Assembly (NCBI GenBank): GCA_028289545.1
Contig: JANQPG010000001.1
Coordinates: 1 to 64,000 of the forward strand
Direction: 5' to 3'
DNA: 64,000 nucleotides
Source: Woeseiaceae bacterium
GTDB taxonomy: Bacteria > Pseudomonadota > Gammaproteobacteria > Steroidobacterales > Woeseiaceae
Part shown: positions 35,210-43,441 of the stretch, in pieces
Position numbering within the stretch: the first letter of the stretch is position 1
Layout of the letters: each line of letters opens with the position of its first letter
Translations under genes and position numbers: made by a program
The notes under the pieces: generated by a model
What the model was told of the DNA's origin: nothing
The model's input: the letters and a program-made list of their open reading frames with translations, nothing else
The model's database searches: none

Positions 35210-35281
35210 GGCGGCGCGCTGACTCGGCCGATCGCGGCCTGCGCAAACGGTTGACGACTTGTTGACGATTGGAGCACGGGA

Positions 35282-36262
35282 ATGGGCGCGAACAGCGCAT
35301 CTCTGAGTAAAGAACAGGTTCTGGACGCCTTTCGGCGGATGCGAACGATTCGCGAGTTCGAGGATCGGGTTCATATCAAGAACCAGTCCGGCGAGATCCC
35401 GGGTTTCATCCACTTGTCCGCGGGGCAGGAAGCGAGCGCCGTCGGCATTTGCATGTGCCTGGCCGAGGACGAGCACATCACGAGCACCCACCGGGGGCAT
35501 GGCCACAGCCTCGCCAAAGGTTGTGACGTGGTCGCAATGATGGATGAGATTTACGCAAAGCGATCGGGTCTTTGCGGCGGCAAAGGCGGCTCCATGCACA
35601 TGGCCGATCTGAGCAAGGGCATGATCGGGGCTAACGGCATTGTGGGCGGTGGTGTGCCGCTCGCCGCGGGTGCGGCGTTGAAGTCGCACGTACTTGGACT
35701 GGATAAGGCCTCCGTCGCGTTCTTCGGTGACGGCGCCTACAACGAGGGCGCAACGCTCGAGACGATGAACCTCGCCAAGGTGCTGAACCTGCCCATGGTC
35801 TTCGCGATGGAGAACAACGGCTACGGTGAGGCGACGCCGGCGGACTACGCCATCGGCGGCGACGTGCTGGAGCGCGCCAGGGGCTTCGGGCTCGAAACAT
35901 ACGCCGTGGACGGGCATGACTTTTTTGCGGTTTACGACGTTGCGTCCAGGGCGATTCAGGACGCCCGCGAACGCAAGGGCCCTGTGCTGCTGCATATCTC
36001 TCTCTATCGCTACTACGGCCACTTCGAGGGGGATGCGGCGTCGTACCGGCCCGAAGGCGAAGCGGCAACCGTGAGGGAAGAGAAGGATTGCCTGATGCTG
36101 TTTCGCTGCGACGCCGTTACCGGCGGGCTGGTCTCAGACGCCGAGCTGGACCAGGTGGAAGCCGAAGTGACCGCCTTGCTGGACGCCGCCGTGGAACACG
36201 CGGTGGCGGCAGAATCGCCGGGAGCTGAGGACCTCCTGACTGACGTTTACGCATCCTACTAG
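35282..36262 (+). CDS. acoA: TPP-dependent 2-oxoacid/acetoin dehydrogenase E1, alpha subunit
   Basis: 326 residues, usual length. The thiamine pyrophosphate motif runs from FFGDGAYNEGA to MENNGYGEATP; SGEIPGFIHLSAGQEA and GGKGGSMHMAD (phosphorylation-loop equivalent) are typical of the acetoin dehydrogenase branch of PDH-like E1 proteins. With AcoB and AcoC homologues directly after, it forms an E1-E2 set for oxidative cleavage of acetoin or decarboxylation of a 2-oxoacid to an acyl-CoA. No E3 gene is in the window, so a housekeeping lipoamide dehydrogenase must serve. The true substrate may differ from acetoin. Confidence 0.9.
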   Translation: MGANSASLSKEQVLDAFRRMRTIREFEDRVHIKNQSGEIPGFIHLSAGQEASAVGICMCLAEDEHITSTHRGHGHSLAKGCDVVAMMDEIYAKRSGLCGGKGGSMHMADLSKGMIGANGIVGGGVPLAAGAALKSHVLGLDKASVAFFGDGAYNEGATLETMNLAKVLNLPMVFAMENNGYGEATPADYAIGGDVLERARGFGLETYAVDGHDFFAVYDVASRAIQDARERKGPVLLHISLYRYYGHFEGDAASYRPEGEAATVREEKDCLMLFRCDAVTGGLVSDAELDQVEAEVTALLDAAVEHAVAAESPGAEDLLTDVYASY

Positions 36263-36276
36263 TTCGGATTTAAGGC

Positions 36277-37281
36277 ATGGCTCAAAAATCATTTCGCGAA
36301 GCGATCAACGAGGCGTTGCACGAGGAGATGGCGCGCGACGATACCGTGTTTGTCATTGGGGAAGACATTGCGGGCGGCACCGGCGGCGACGGCGAGGAAG
36401 ACGCCTGGGGCGGCGTAATGGGCGTCACCAAGGGCCTGCTCGGCCGCTTCGGCTCGAATCGCGTCATCGATACGCCCATCAGCGAGATGTCCTACATTGG
36501 TGCTGCCGTCGGCGCCGCTGCAACGGGAATGCGCCCGGTGGCGGAGCTGATGTTCTGCGATTTTGCGGGTTGCTGTTTCGATCAACTCATGAACCAGGCA
36601 GCCAAGCTGCGGTACATGCTAGGTGGCCAGGCCAAGGTGCCGCTCGTCGTGCGTATGCAATGCGGTGGCGGATTCAACGCAGCTGCCCAGCACAGCCAGA
36701 CGCTGCACGCGCTGTTCACGCACATACCCGGGCTCAAGGTGGTGATGCCCTCGAACCCCCGCGATGCAAAAGGGCTGCTTGTCGAAGCGATTCGGGACGA
36801 CGATCCGGTCATGTTCATGGAACACAAGTTCATGTACGACGACAAGGGCGACGTACCCGACGAGCCGTACACGATCCCGCTCGGCATTGCGGACTACACC
36901 CGAGATGGTGAAGACGTAACGATCTGCGCGCTTGGCCGCATGGTCAACCTGTCGAACCAGGCAGCTGACGAGCTTGCAAAAGAGGGCATAGCCTGCACGG
37001 TCGTCGATCTGCGCTGCACATCGCCGCTGGACGAAGAGTCTGTACTGGAGTCTCTTGAAGAAACGGGCAGGCTGGTTATTGTCGACGAAGGTTATCCCCG
37101 TTGTGGGTTTGCGGCTGACGTCGCCGCTCTGGCGGCGCGGTCGGGTTTCGGCTATCTCAAAGCGCCCGTGCAGACGGTCACGCCGCCGCATACCACCATC
37201 CCGTTTGCGCCGATCCTCGAGGAGCTCTATATCCCCGACGTCGATCGCATCAAGCAGGCGGTCAAAGCGACCCTGGCGTAG
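36277..37281 (+). CDS. acoB: 2-oxoacid/acetoin dehydrogenase E1, beta subunit
   Basis: 334 residues. Begins FREAINEALHEEMARDDTVFVIGEDIAGG, as in AcoB/PdhB; RVIDTPISEMSYIGAAVGAA and the long QLMNQAAKLRYMLGGQ block follow, and the C-terminal transketolase domain has IVDEGYPRCGFAADVAA. Starts 14 nt after acoA with AAGG upstream and is followed 6 nt later by the E2 gene. Confidence 0.92.
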   Translation: MAQKSFREAINEALHEEMARDDTVFVIGEDIAGGTGGDGEEDAWGGVMGVTKGLLGRFGSNRVIDTPISEMSYIGAAVGAAATGMRPVAELMFCDFAGCCFDQLMNQAAKLRYMLGGQAKVPLVVRMQCGGGFNAAAQHSQTLHALFTHIPGLKVVMPSNPRDAKGLLVEAIRDDDPVMFMEHKFMYDDKGDVPDEPYTIPLGIADYTRDGEDVTICALGRMVNLSNQAADELAKEGIACTVVDLRCTSPLDEESVLESLEETGRLVIVDEGYPRCGFAADVAALAARSGFGYLKAPVQTVTPPHTTIPFAPILEELYIPDVDRIKQAVKATLA

Positions 37282-37287
37282 CGGCAC

Positions 37288-38778
37288 ATGACAAATTCCA
37301 TCCACGCAATCACCATGCCCAAGCTGGGCCTGTCGATGACGGAAGGCGCCGTCGTCGAGTGGCGTGTCGACATCGGCGGAGAAGTGAAGCCGGGCGAGCT
37401 GATCGCCGATATCGAAACCAGCAAGATTGTCAACGAACTGGAGGCGCAGGTCAGCGGCGCGCTGCGGCGGACGGTCGTCGAGACCGGCGTCGAAGTTCCT
37501 GTCGGTGCGCTGATTGCCGTCGTTGCCGACGCGGACGTGCCCGACGCGTCGATCGATAGCTTCATCTCGAGGTACACGGGCGACGATGGCGTGGCTTCCG
37601 AGCCGGCCGAGGCGCCTGGGATTTCCGACGTGCCCGAGATTCAGGAAGAGCGTTCGAGTTCCCCGGCGACAGGCCAGCCGTCCGCGGCCATACCTGAATC
37701 GTTATTGGGAGACTACGATCCGCAAGCGGTATTCGCATCGCACCATGCCCACAAGCTCGCCCGGCGTTTGGGCATCAACCTGGCCGCGATAAGCGGAACG
37801 GGACGTGCGGGCCGCATTTCCAAAACGGACGTGGAGGATGCCGTGAAGGTAGCCGGCGGATCGATTGCCCCCGCTCCTGCGGTCGTCCCGAAACCCGCCG
37901 CAACAGGAGGGCCTGTTCGAACGACACCTGTGGCCAGGCGCCTGGCGAAGCAGCATGGAATCGACCTGAGTGACGTGCAACCGACAGGGACCCGCGGGCG
38001 AATCACGAAGGGTGACGTGCTGCGGTTTATCGACAGGGCGCAGCCGACGGCCGCGACGGCCGCAATGCCGGCGACGGAATCGCCCGTACCCAATCCGTTT
38101 CACGAACACAGTTTGAGCCCGGTCCGCAAGGTCATTGCCGACCGGTTGTCCGACTCCAAGCGAACAGCACCCCATTTCAGGTTGTCGGTCGACGTCATCA
38201 TCGACAAGCTCCTGGAGTTACGTCGCGATATCGAGCAGGGCGGATCGGAGACGCGAGTGTCGGTCAACGACATGCTCGTCCGCGCCGCAGCGCTGGCGCT
38301 GGCTCAGCACCCCGAAGTGAATATCCAGTTCGACGGACAGGCTGTTCGCGGGTTTGCTCATGCGGACATTGCCGTCGCCGTCGCCCTCGATGAGGGACTT
38401 GTAACGCCCATTGTGCGACGCGCCGACCAGAAGGGTTTGATTGAGATTGCCGGTGAGCTTGCCGGCCTCGTCGAGCGTGCGCGGATTGGCAAGCTCATGC
38501 CCGACGAGTTTCAGGGCGGGACGTTTACGTTGTCGAACCTCGGTATGTTCGGGATCAAATCCTTCGACGCGATCATCAATCCCCCGCAGGCCGCGATCAT
38601 GGCGGTCGGCAAGGCGGAAAGACGACTGTATGTGGGCGAAGGGGACAGCGGCAGGGTCGCCACGTTCATGACCGTCACATTGTCGTGCGATCATCGGGTC
38701 ATCGACGGGGCAATGGGCGCAGGATTCCTGCAGACTTTCAAGGACATCCTGCACCACCCGGGGAGACTGTTACTGTAA
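37288..38778 (+). CDS. acoC: Dihydrolipoamide acyltransferase E2 with two subunit-binding domains
   Basis: 496 residues. One lipoyl domain (about 5-83; lipoylated K46 in IETSKIVNE). It then has two peripheral subunit-binding domains: about 149-185 (AHKLARRLGINLAAISGTGR) and 211-248 (ARRLAKQHGIDLSDVQPTGT). The catalytic domain ends DHRVIDGAMGAGFLQTF with the active-site histidine. Most AcoC/PdhC proteins have one binding domain, so two is unusual though known. Linkers are rich in Ala, Pro and Glu. The gene ends 2 nt before the VOC gene. Confidence 0.9.
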   Translation: MTNSIHAITMPKLGLSMTEGAVVEWRVDIGGEVKPGELIADIETSKIVNELEAQVSGALRRTVVETGVEVPVGALIAVVADADVPDASIDSFISRYTGDDGVASEPAEAPGISDVPEIQEERSSSPATGQPSAAIPESLLGDYDPQAVFASHHAHKLARRLGINLAAISGTGRAGRISKTDVEDAVKVAGGSIAPAPAVVPKPAATGGPVRTTPVARRLAKQHGIDLSDVQPTGTRGRITKGDVLRFIDRAQPTAATAAMPATESPVPNPFHEHSLSPVRKVIADRLSDSKRTAPHFRLSVDVIIDKLLELRRDIEQGGSETRVSVNDMLVRAAALALAQHPEVNIQFDGQAVRGFAHADIAVAVALDEGLVTPIVRRADQKGLIEIAGELAGLVERARIGKLMPDEFQGGTFTLSNLGMFGIKSFDAIINPPQAAIMAVGKAERRLYVGEGDSGRVATFMTVTLSCDHRVIDGAMGAGFLQTFKDILHHPGRLLL

Positions 38779-38780
38779 CG

Positions 38781-39239
38781 ATGACTGATCGACCGCGTCT
38801 GCATCTCCACCACGGCTGCATCTCCGTGGCTAACATGGATAGATCGATTGCGTTCTATTCGGACGTACTCGGTTTCAAGCTCGAGTCTCGACGTTACGTT
38901 GAAGGCATTTCGGCCGAGATTGCGTTTCTTGCGCTCGACGAAGATCGGCTCGAAATCGTCTGTCACGACGACGCGAAGCCGCTGCCTGACTTTGCGAAGG
39001 ACGTGTCGCAGGATTTTCAGGTCGTAGGGACCAAGCACCTGTCCTTCGGCACTGACGCCCCGGAAGACCTGCATGCTTTCCTTGCGGACAAGTCCGTCGA
39101 CGGTTTGACCGCTATCTTCGACAACAACCCTGTGTATCGATACTTCTTTTTCCGCGATCCCGACGGCATCGCGATCGAGGTGGTCTCGAGGATCGCCGGC
39201 GGTTCGTACGGAGACGCCGTTCAACACGCCTATCCGTGA
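38781..39239 (+). CDS. VOC-superfamily (glyoxalase-fold) protein
   Basis: 152 residues with two βαβββ modules. Likely metal ligands are H11 (LHLHHGCISV), E59 (RLEIV), H86 (TKHLSFG) and E133 (IAIEVV); FFFRDPDGIAIEV is the usual VOC end. I use the ATG at 38781; the frame is open earlier but only inside acoC. It sits 2 nt after acoC, so it belongs to the dehydrogenase operon and may act on the keto substrate as an isomerase, lyase or dioxygenase. Reaction not assignable. Confidence 0.85.
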   Translation: MTDRPRLHLHHGCISVANMDRSIAFYSDVLGFKLESRRYVEGISAEIAFLALDEDRLEIVCHDDAKPLPDFAKDVSQDFQVVGTKHLSFGTDAPEDLHAFLADKSVDGLTAIFDNNPVYRYFFFRDPDGIAIEVVSRIAGGSYGDAVQHAYP

Positions 39240-39302
39240 GCCTGGCGCGACGGATGAAGCTCCGACTTGACAGCAGGGGCAAATCTGACCAGACTAAAAC
39301 TG

Positions 39303-39321
39303 TGATCAATAAATGTGATTA
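39303..39321 (+). promoter_or_regulatory. Regulon operator 2, ahead of RibD-like gene
   Basis: TGATCAATAAATGTGATTA is the most diverged copy of the 19-bp palindrome (left half TGATCAAT, right half TGTGATTA). It is 27 nt before the proposed start at 39349, close enough to cover the promoter or transcription start. No good -10 box was chosen. Confidence 0.65.
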
Positions 39322-39348
39322 CATTTTGAGTTTCAGGATTTGGTAGCA

Positions 39349-40227
39349 GTGACAGCTATGGAAACACTCGGCACGCCGTTCGAATGCCTGTTCGACGAGA
39401 CCTCGGACTCGGGTTTGTCGTTACCCGCGGGCCTTCAGGCCGTCTACGATGGTGATTGGAAGATTCCCACCGGCGACGGTCGGGTATACGTGTATTCGAA
39501 CTTTGTGCTGTCCCATGACGGTCGGATATCGTTCAACGAGGCCGGTCACTACGGCGGTGGTGACGTGGCTGGCGGTTGTCCGCACGACATGTGGTTGATG
39601 GCGTTGTTGCGCTCACGCGCTGACGCCATCATGGTAGGAGACAACACACTGTATCTCGAACCGGAGCACGTCTGGAGCCATCAGTACATCTATCCCGCTG
39701 AGGCGGAGCGTTTCCAGGCACTGCGCAATGCAGAGGGGCGCTCGACTTACCCGTTACAAGTATTCCTGTCACTTAACGGGGCCATCAACTGGGACGGCGC
39801 CGTGTTCGAGTCGCCCGACCTTCACGTTGTCATAGCAACAACTCCTGAAGGCGCCGCCAAGGTCGAGGCGGAGAAGCGCGGCGCCGCCAGGGTTGACGTC
39901 ATTGTTCAGGACCAGTCCCCGGTCGATCTCGCTTCGCTGGTGGGGCAGCTGCATGAGCAATACGGCGTCAAGGCGTTGCTCCTCGAAGGTGGTCCACGGG
40001 CCTACGGATCGGCGATCAACGACAGGATCGTCGACGACGAGTTCCTGACCCTCAGTCCAATTGTCGTCGGCAACGACCGTTCGAATGACAAGGACAGGCC
40101 GGGTCTGTACGAAGGGATTGCTTACTCGCCGACCAACGCTGCTCGCATGATCCCCGTCAGCTTGAGGCGCAACGGCAACTACCTGTTTGGCCGCTACCGG
40201 TGTTCCTATCCCGACGGTCCGGGCTGA
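39349..40227 (+). CDS. RibD C-terminal / dihydrofolate-reductase-fold reductase
   Basis: About 292 residues. NAD(P)H reductase fold with VYVYSNFVLSHDGRIS at the start of the domain, RADAIMVGDNTLYLEP, and LLLEGGPRAYGSAI near the end, as in the RibD C-terminal family that reduces pyrimidine or pteridine-like ribitol compounds. It is longer at the N-terminus than usual, and no deaminase domain is attached. Start is uncertain: GTG at 39349 is 10 nt from AGGA; TTG at 39340 and ATG at 39358 are alternatives. Paired with the VUT transporter. A catabolic role on a pterin-, flavin- or deazapurine-like compound is possible but unproven. Confidence 0.8.
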   Translation: MTAMETLGTPFECLFDETSDSGLSLPAGLQAVYDGDWKIPTGDGRVYVYSNFVLSHDGRISFNEAGHYGGGDVAGGCPHDMWLMALLRSRADAIMVGDNTLYLEPEHVWSHQYIYPAEAERFQALRNAEGRSTYPLQVFLSLNGAINWDGAVFESPDLHVVIATTPEGAAKVEAEKRGAARVDVIVQDQSPVDLASLVGQLHEQYGVKALLLEGGPRAYGSAINDRIVDDEFLTLSPIVVGNDRSNDKDRPGLYEGIAYSPTNAARMIPVSLRRNGNYLFGRYRCSYPDGPG

Positions 40228-41254
40228 CAGCACTCTCGAGGACTCCGCGATTTCCGCTTCACTGCCATACGATTATGTAAGTGCCGAGCTGCACGAGCGC
40301 CGAGAGCGCGTTTTCCTGATCCTGAGTGGCGTGTTCCTGGGCATGATGGTCATGCTCAACATTCTCGGCATTACCAAATTCGTCGAGCTGGGGCCGTTTG
40401 CGCTGGCGGTCGGCGTATTGCCTTATCCGCTGACGTTTCTGTGCACCGACTTCATTAGCGAGTTCTACGGGCGGCGCCGCGCAAACACGCTGGTCTGGGT
40501 CGGCTTCGGGCTGAATTTTCTCATCCTGTTGTTTCTGTGGGCCGGCAACGCGCTGCCTTCGATTGCCCACAAGACCGAATTGCAGCGTATCAGCGCGGTG
40601 CAGCACGAAACGGTCTTCGACGAATCGCGAACACCTCCGGCGCCGCTTGTCGACCCGCGGACCGGGGCTCCATTGCAGCGTCCCGTCGTCGAACACAATG
40701 GCGAGACCATTGCGATCGAATCCGTGCAGGCGGTGCCGGTCATCGATCCTGAAACCGACGAGCCCATACTCGATCCGCAGACGGGAGAACCTGTCCTCGA
40801 ACTCGTGGAATCGAGCACGGGCGAGCCGATCGTCCGCGAAGGCGGATTGTTATCGCGCATTTACAGGACAACCCAAACCGCCGTGCTGGCCAGTATGATT
40901 GCTTACCTGATTGCCCAGCTGGTCGACGTCAGGCTGTTTCACTTCTGGAAGCGGCTCACCAAGGGCAAGCACCTCTGGCTGCGCAACAACGGATCGACCC
41001 TTGTCAGCCAGCTCGTCGACACGACGGCCGTCGTTTTCATTACCTTCTGGGCCAGTATCTTCAGCGGGGAAATGACGCCCGCCGTGATCGTTGCCTTCAT
41101 CGTGTCCGGCTACAGTTTTAAACTACTGATCGCGCTTGTGGATACGATCCCGTTCTACATCGGATCGCACTACATGAAAAAGTATCTGCAGATCGATCCG
41201 ATGCGGGAACACGACATCGACGACGAAGAAACCCGGCAACCGCGTCGCGCGTAG
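40187..41254 (+). CDS. VUT-family transporter (queuosine-precursor type) with a large loop insertion
   Basis: Up to 355 residues, against about 220-240 for YhhQ/QueT-like proteins. Family blocks MLNILGITKFVELG, VGVLPYPLTFLCTDFISEFYGRRRAN, SQLVDTTAVVFITFW and YIGSHYMKKYL are clear. The extra length is an inserted hydrophilic stretch (about 128-220) with repeats DPRTGAP, DPETDEP, DPQTGEP and STGEP. The only canonical start is TTG at 40187, overlapping the previous gene by 41 nt without a ribosome site. ATT at 40250, with GAGGA 7 nt upstream, is an attractive non-canonical start. Membrane carrier for a deazapurine-like compound by family; the substrate here is unknown. Confidence 0.85.
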   Translation: MAATGVPIPTVRADSTLEDSAISASLPYDYVSAELHERRERVFLILSGVFLGMMVMLNILGITKFVELGPFALAVGVLPYPLTFLCTDFISEFYGRRRANTLVWVGFGLNFLILLFLWAGNALPSIAHKTELQRISAVQHETVFDESRTPPAPLVDPRTGAPLQRPVVEHNGETIAIESVQAVPVIDPETDEPILDPQTGEPVLELVESSTGEPIVREGGLLSRIYRTTQTAVLASMIAYLIAQLVDVRLFHFWKRLTKGKHLWLRNNGSTLVSQLVDTTAVVFITFWASIFSGEMTPAVIVAFIVSGYSFKLLIALVDTIPFYIGSHYMKKYLQIDPMREHDIDDEETRQPRRA

Positions 41255-41264
41255 CGGGCCGGGT

Positions 41265-41735
41265 TTACTGTCGTCTCGCCAGCAGGGTGTCGAGCGCCAG
41301 CGGATCGGCCGGGTTGTTGCGCAATTCCCGGTAAAGGAAATAGAAGCCGAAGCCGAACACGTACATCTGAATGATGTCGATGATCATGTTCGGGTGATCG
41401 ACAGCGTGCATGGCCTCACCGCCCATCAGGAAGACCGCAATGAGCGCCATGCCCAGCACGGCGCCTGTCATCCGGCGGATACCGAATACGAGCATGACGC
41501 CCACGGCAAGCTCCCAGAAAGGCACAACGTAGCCGAAAGCCAGCAGCAGCGGTTTCGGCAGCAGTATGCTGACGTGTGAGCTGACGGCGTCGCTGTGTAT
41601 GGAGTCGGCGAACCATTGGCCGAGCGAGTTATCGCTGAAGCCGCTGAGTATCAACCCCGTTACCTTGTCGTAGCCGCCGACAAACACCGCGGCGCCCACC
41701 ATGATACGAAAAACGGAAAAACCCACCTCTTTCAT
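41265..41735 (-). CDS. DoxX-family membrane protein
   Basis: 156 residues, four membrane spans. KEVGFSVFRIMVGAAVFVGGYDKVTG at the start and FWELAVGVMLVFGIRRMTGAVLGMALIAVF later are DoxX-like. ATG at 41735 with GGAG 6 nt upstream. It lies 34 nt after the methylene-THF reductase gene on the same strand and probably shares its transcript. Physiological role unknown (DoxX members are linked to quinone or redox functions). Confidence 0.8.
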   Translation of the reverse strand: MKEVGFSVFRIMVGAAVFVGGYDKVTGLILSGFSDNSLGQWFADSIHSDAVSSHVSILLPKPLLLAFGYVVPFWELAVGVMLVFGIRRMTGAVLGMALIAVFLMGGEAMHAVDHPNMIIDIIQMYVFGFGFYFLYRELRNNPADPLALDTLLARRQ

Positions 41736-41769
41736 AGCGACTCCAGGCTTGGCTGCAGGGTGTTGGCGA

Positions 41770-43176
41770 TTAGCTGACCGCTCGATCCTCAAGGGGCGGC
41801 ACTGACGGCCGGTTGTTGAGGCCCGCCAACTCGACGATCTCCGGGGTCGGAAACCAGGCATCGGGACGCATGTCCATGATGTCGATTCCCGAAATACCCG
41901 GCATCTCACGCATTTGCTGAATCTGCTCGACGACGATCCTGATACCTTCGCTGCGCCGGTCTTTCGGCGGAACGCCCGCAAGGCGTTTGATCATGGCCTC
42001 GGGAATGGTGACGCCCGGCGTGTGCTTGTTGATCATTTCCGCGGCTTTCGGGCCGGGCAGTGCACCGACGCCAATCAGCAGGTGCGTGTTCTGAAGGATG
42101 CCGAGATCGGTTGCTCGCTTCAAAAAGTCCTCGAGCAGGTCCATGTCGAACACCAGCTGTGAGGTTACGAAGTTCACGCCCGCCGCAATCTTCTTGGCCA
42201 TTCGGTGAGGCCTGAACTCCCTCGGCGGTGCCGTAATCGCAACGGCGCCGCCAATAAAGAACTTCGGCGGCACGACAATCTCGCGGCCGCTTTCGAACGT
42301 ACCCTCGTCGCGCATCTTCTTCACCAGAGAGATGAAGTGCATCGAATCGAGATCGAAGACAGGCTTCGCTTCCTTATGATCGCCGAGACTGGGATGGTCA
42401 CCGGTGAGACACAGGACGTTGCGTACGCCCATTGCGTGCGCACCGAGCAGGTCGGCCTGCATGATTAGCCGATTGCGGTCCCGGCACGTCATGTGCAGGA
42501 TGGTTTCGAGCTCCGTCTGTTGCTCGATCAGGCCCGCTGCCGCTGTGCCCGACATATGGGGCTGGGCGAGGAAGTTGTCGCTGATGTGCACGGCATCGAC
42601 AACACCTTCGAGTGTCCTTGCGTATTCGATCAGCTCTGTGCCGTCCGCACTGTCCCGCGGATTGACCTCGCAGGTGACGACAAATTCGCCGGCCCGCAGC
42701 AGGCGCTCGAAACGGCTTCCGCTGTACATGGGTTTTTCCCCGGGCTTGACGAAGTGCACCTTCTGCCACTGCGGGCCTTTCCGGTCGTGATGATTGCGGC
42801 CGGTCATGGCGTTCACCCAGGCGGAAGAACCCTCCAGTGACCAGTCGACGGCGGGGTTACGTTCGTAGATTTCGTGTGCCCACGGGGTTTTGGAAGAGCG
42901 GTTGACCGCCTTGAACCAGGTGCAGGTCTTGCTCCGGTCCACTTCGCAGCTGCCGTCTTCGCCGACGCCGCCGCAGGGCCCGTTGCGCAGGTTCTTGGGG
43001 CATTCCATCGGACACGTCATGCCCGTCGAATGCAATACACACTGACCGCACATGTGGCAGCCGAATACCGGTTTTTTGACGGCGGCTTCGACGGGGGAAA
43101 GGATCCGGCCCAGACCGTTGAAAAAGCGTGGATAGCGGCTGTCGAGCCGCTTGCCGATTTTGCTCAAAAAAGACAT
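41770..43176 (-). CDS. Methylenetetrahydrofolate reductase with fused MetV-like zinc/cysteine domain
   Basis: 468 residues, much longer than MetF (~290). Residues ~37-90 form the MTHFR_C (MetV-like) cysteine-rich module (FGCHMCGQCVLH, TCPMECPKNLRNGPCGG, DRSKTCTWFK), placed here at the N-terminus. Residues ~150-455 are the MetF-type TIM barrel (FVVTCEVNPRDS, VLCLTGDHPSLGDH, GVNFVTSQLVFD). It interconverts methylene- and methyl-THF; the fused type can use ferredoxin or other partners instead of NADH. Near PurU and demethylation-type enzymes it points to one-carbon disposal. The 264-base gap upstream has the dyad GTAAAC/GTTTAC and a half operator GATCACA at 43340-43346. Confidence 0.9.
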   Translation of the reverse strand: MSFLSKIGKRLDSRYPRFFNGLGRILSPVEAAVKKPVFGCHMCGQCVLHSTGMTCPMECPKNLRNGPCGGVGEDGSCEVDRSKTCTWFKAVNRSSKTPWAHEIYERNPAVDWSLEGSSAWVNAMTGRNHHDRKGPQWQKVHFVKPGEKPMYSGSRFERLLRAGEFVVTCEVNPRDSADGTELIEYARTLEGVVDAVHISDNFLAQPHMSGTAAAGLIEQQTELETILHMTCRDRNRLIMQADLLGAHAMGVRNVLCLTGDHPSLGDHKEAKPVFDLDSMHFISLVKKMRDEGTFESGREIVVPPKFFIGGAVAITAPPREFRPHRMAKKIAAGVNFVTSQLVFDMDLLEDFLKRATDLGILQNTHLLIGVGALPGPKAAEMINKHTPGVTIPEAMIKRLAGVPPKDRRSEGIRIVVEQIQQMREMPGISGIDIMDMRPDAWFPTPEIVELAGLNNRPSVPPLEDRAVS

Positions 43177-43379
43177 CTAATTGCCCTCCTCGACATCAGA
43201 AGACATCAGGTTTGAGGGCAAACGAGCAGCCGATCTGCAGTCGAATTTCTTCGAAAACGCGGGAAGTGTAGGAAATGACACTGGTATTGTAAACACTGCC
43301 TCTCGCTAACACGGTTTACTGTCATTACACAGGCCTAACGATCACAAAGCGGCTTTAGGCTGGAAGCACACAAGCTAAT

Positions 43380-43408
43380 TTGATCACAATTTATGATCAC
43401 ATTAGACT
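43380..43408 (+). promoter_or_regulatory. Regulon operator 3 with promoter, ahead of GH31
   Basis: TGATCACAATTTATGATCA at 43381-43399. TTGATC (43380-43385) and TAGACT (43403-43408) are 17 nt apart. The 19-mer is identical to operator 7 and differs from operator 1 at one base; the flanks ATT on the left and CTGG on the right are shared with operator 1. 42 nt before the start codon. Confidence 0.8.
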
Positions 43409-43441
43409 GGCCGGATTGTCAAATGGAGTTGGTCAGGGAAT

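Noticed and set aside
41736..41981. Upstream extension of the DoxX gene
   Set aside because: It would lie antisense-free but inside the reductase gene in another frame, is Arg/Ser-rich, and the ATG at 41735 has a proper ribosome site.
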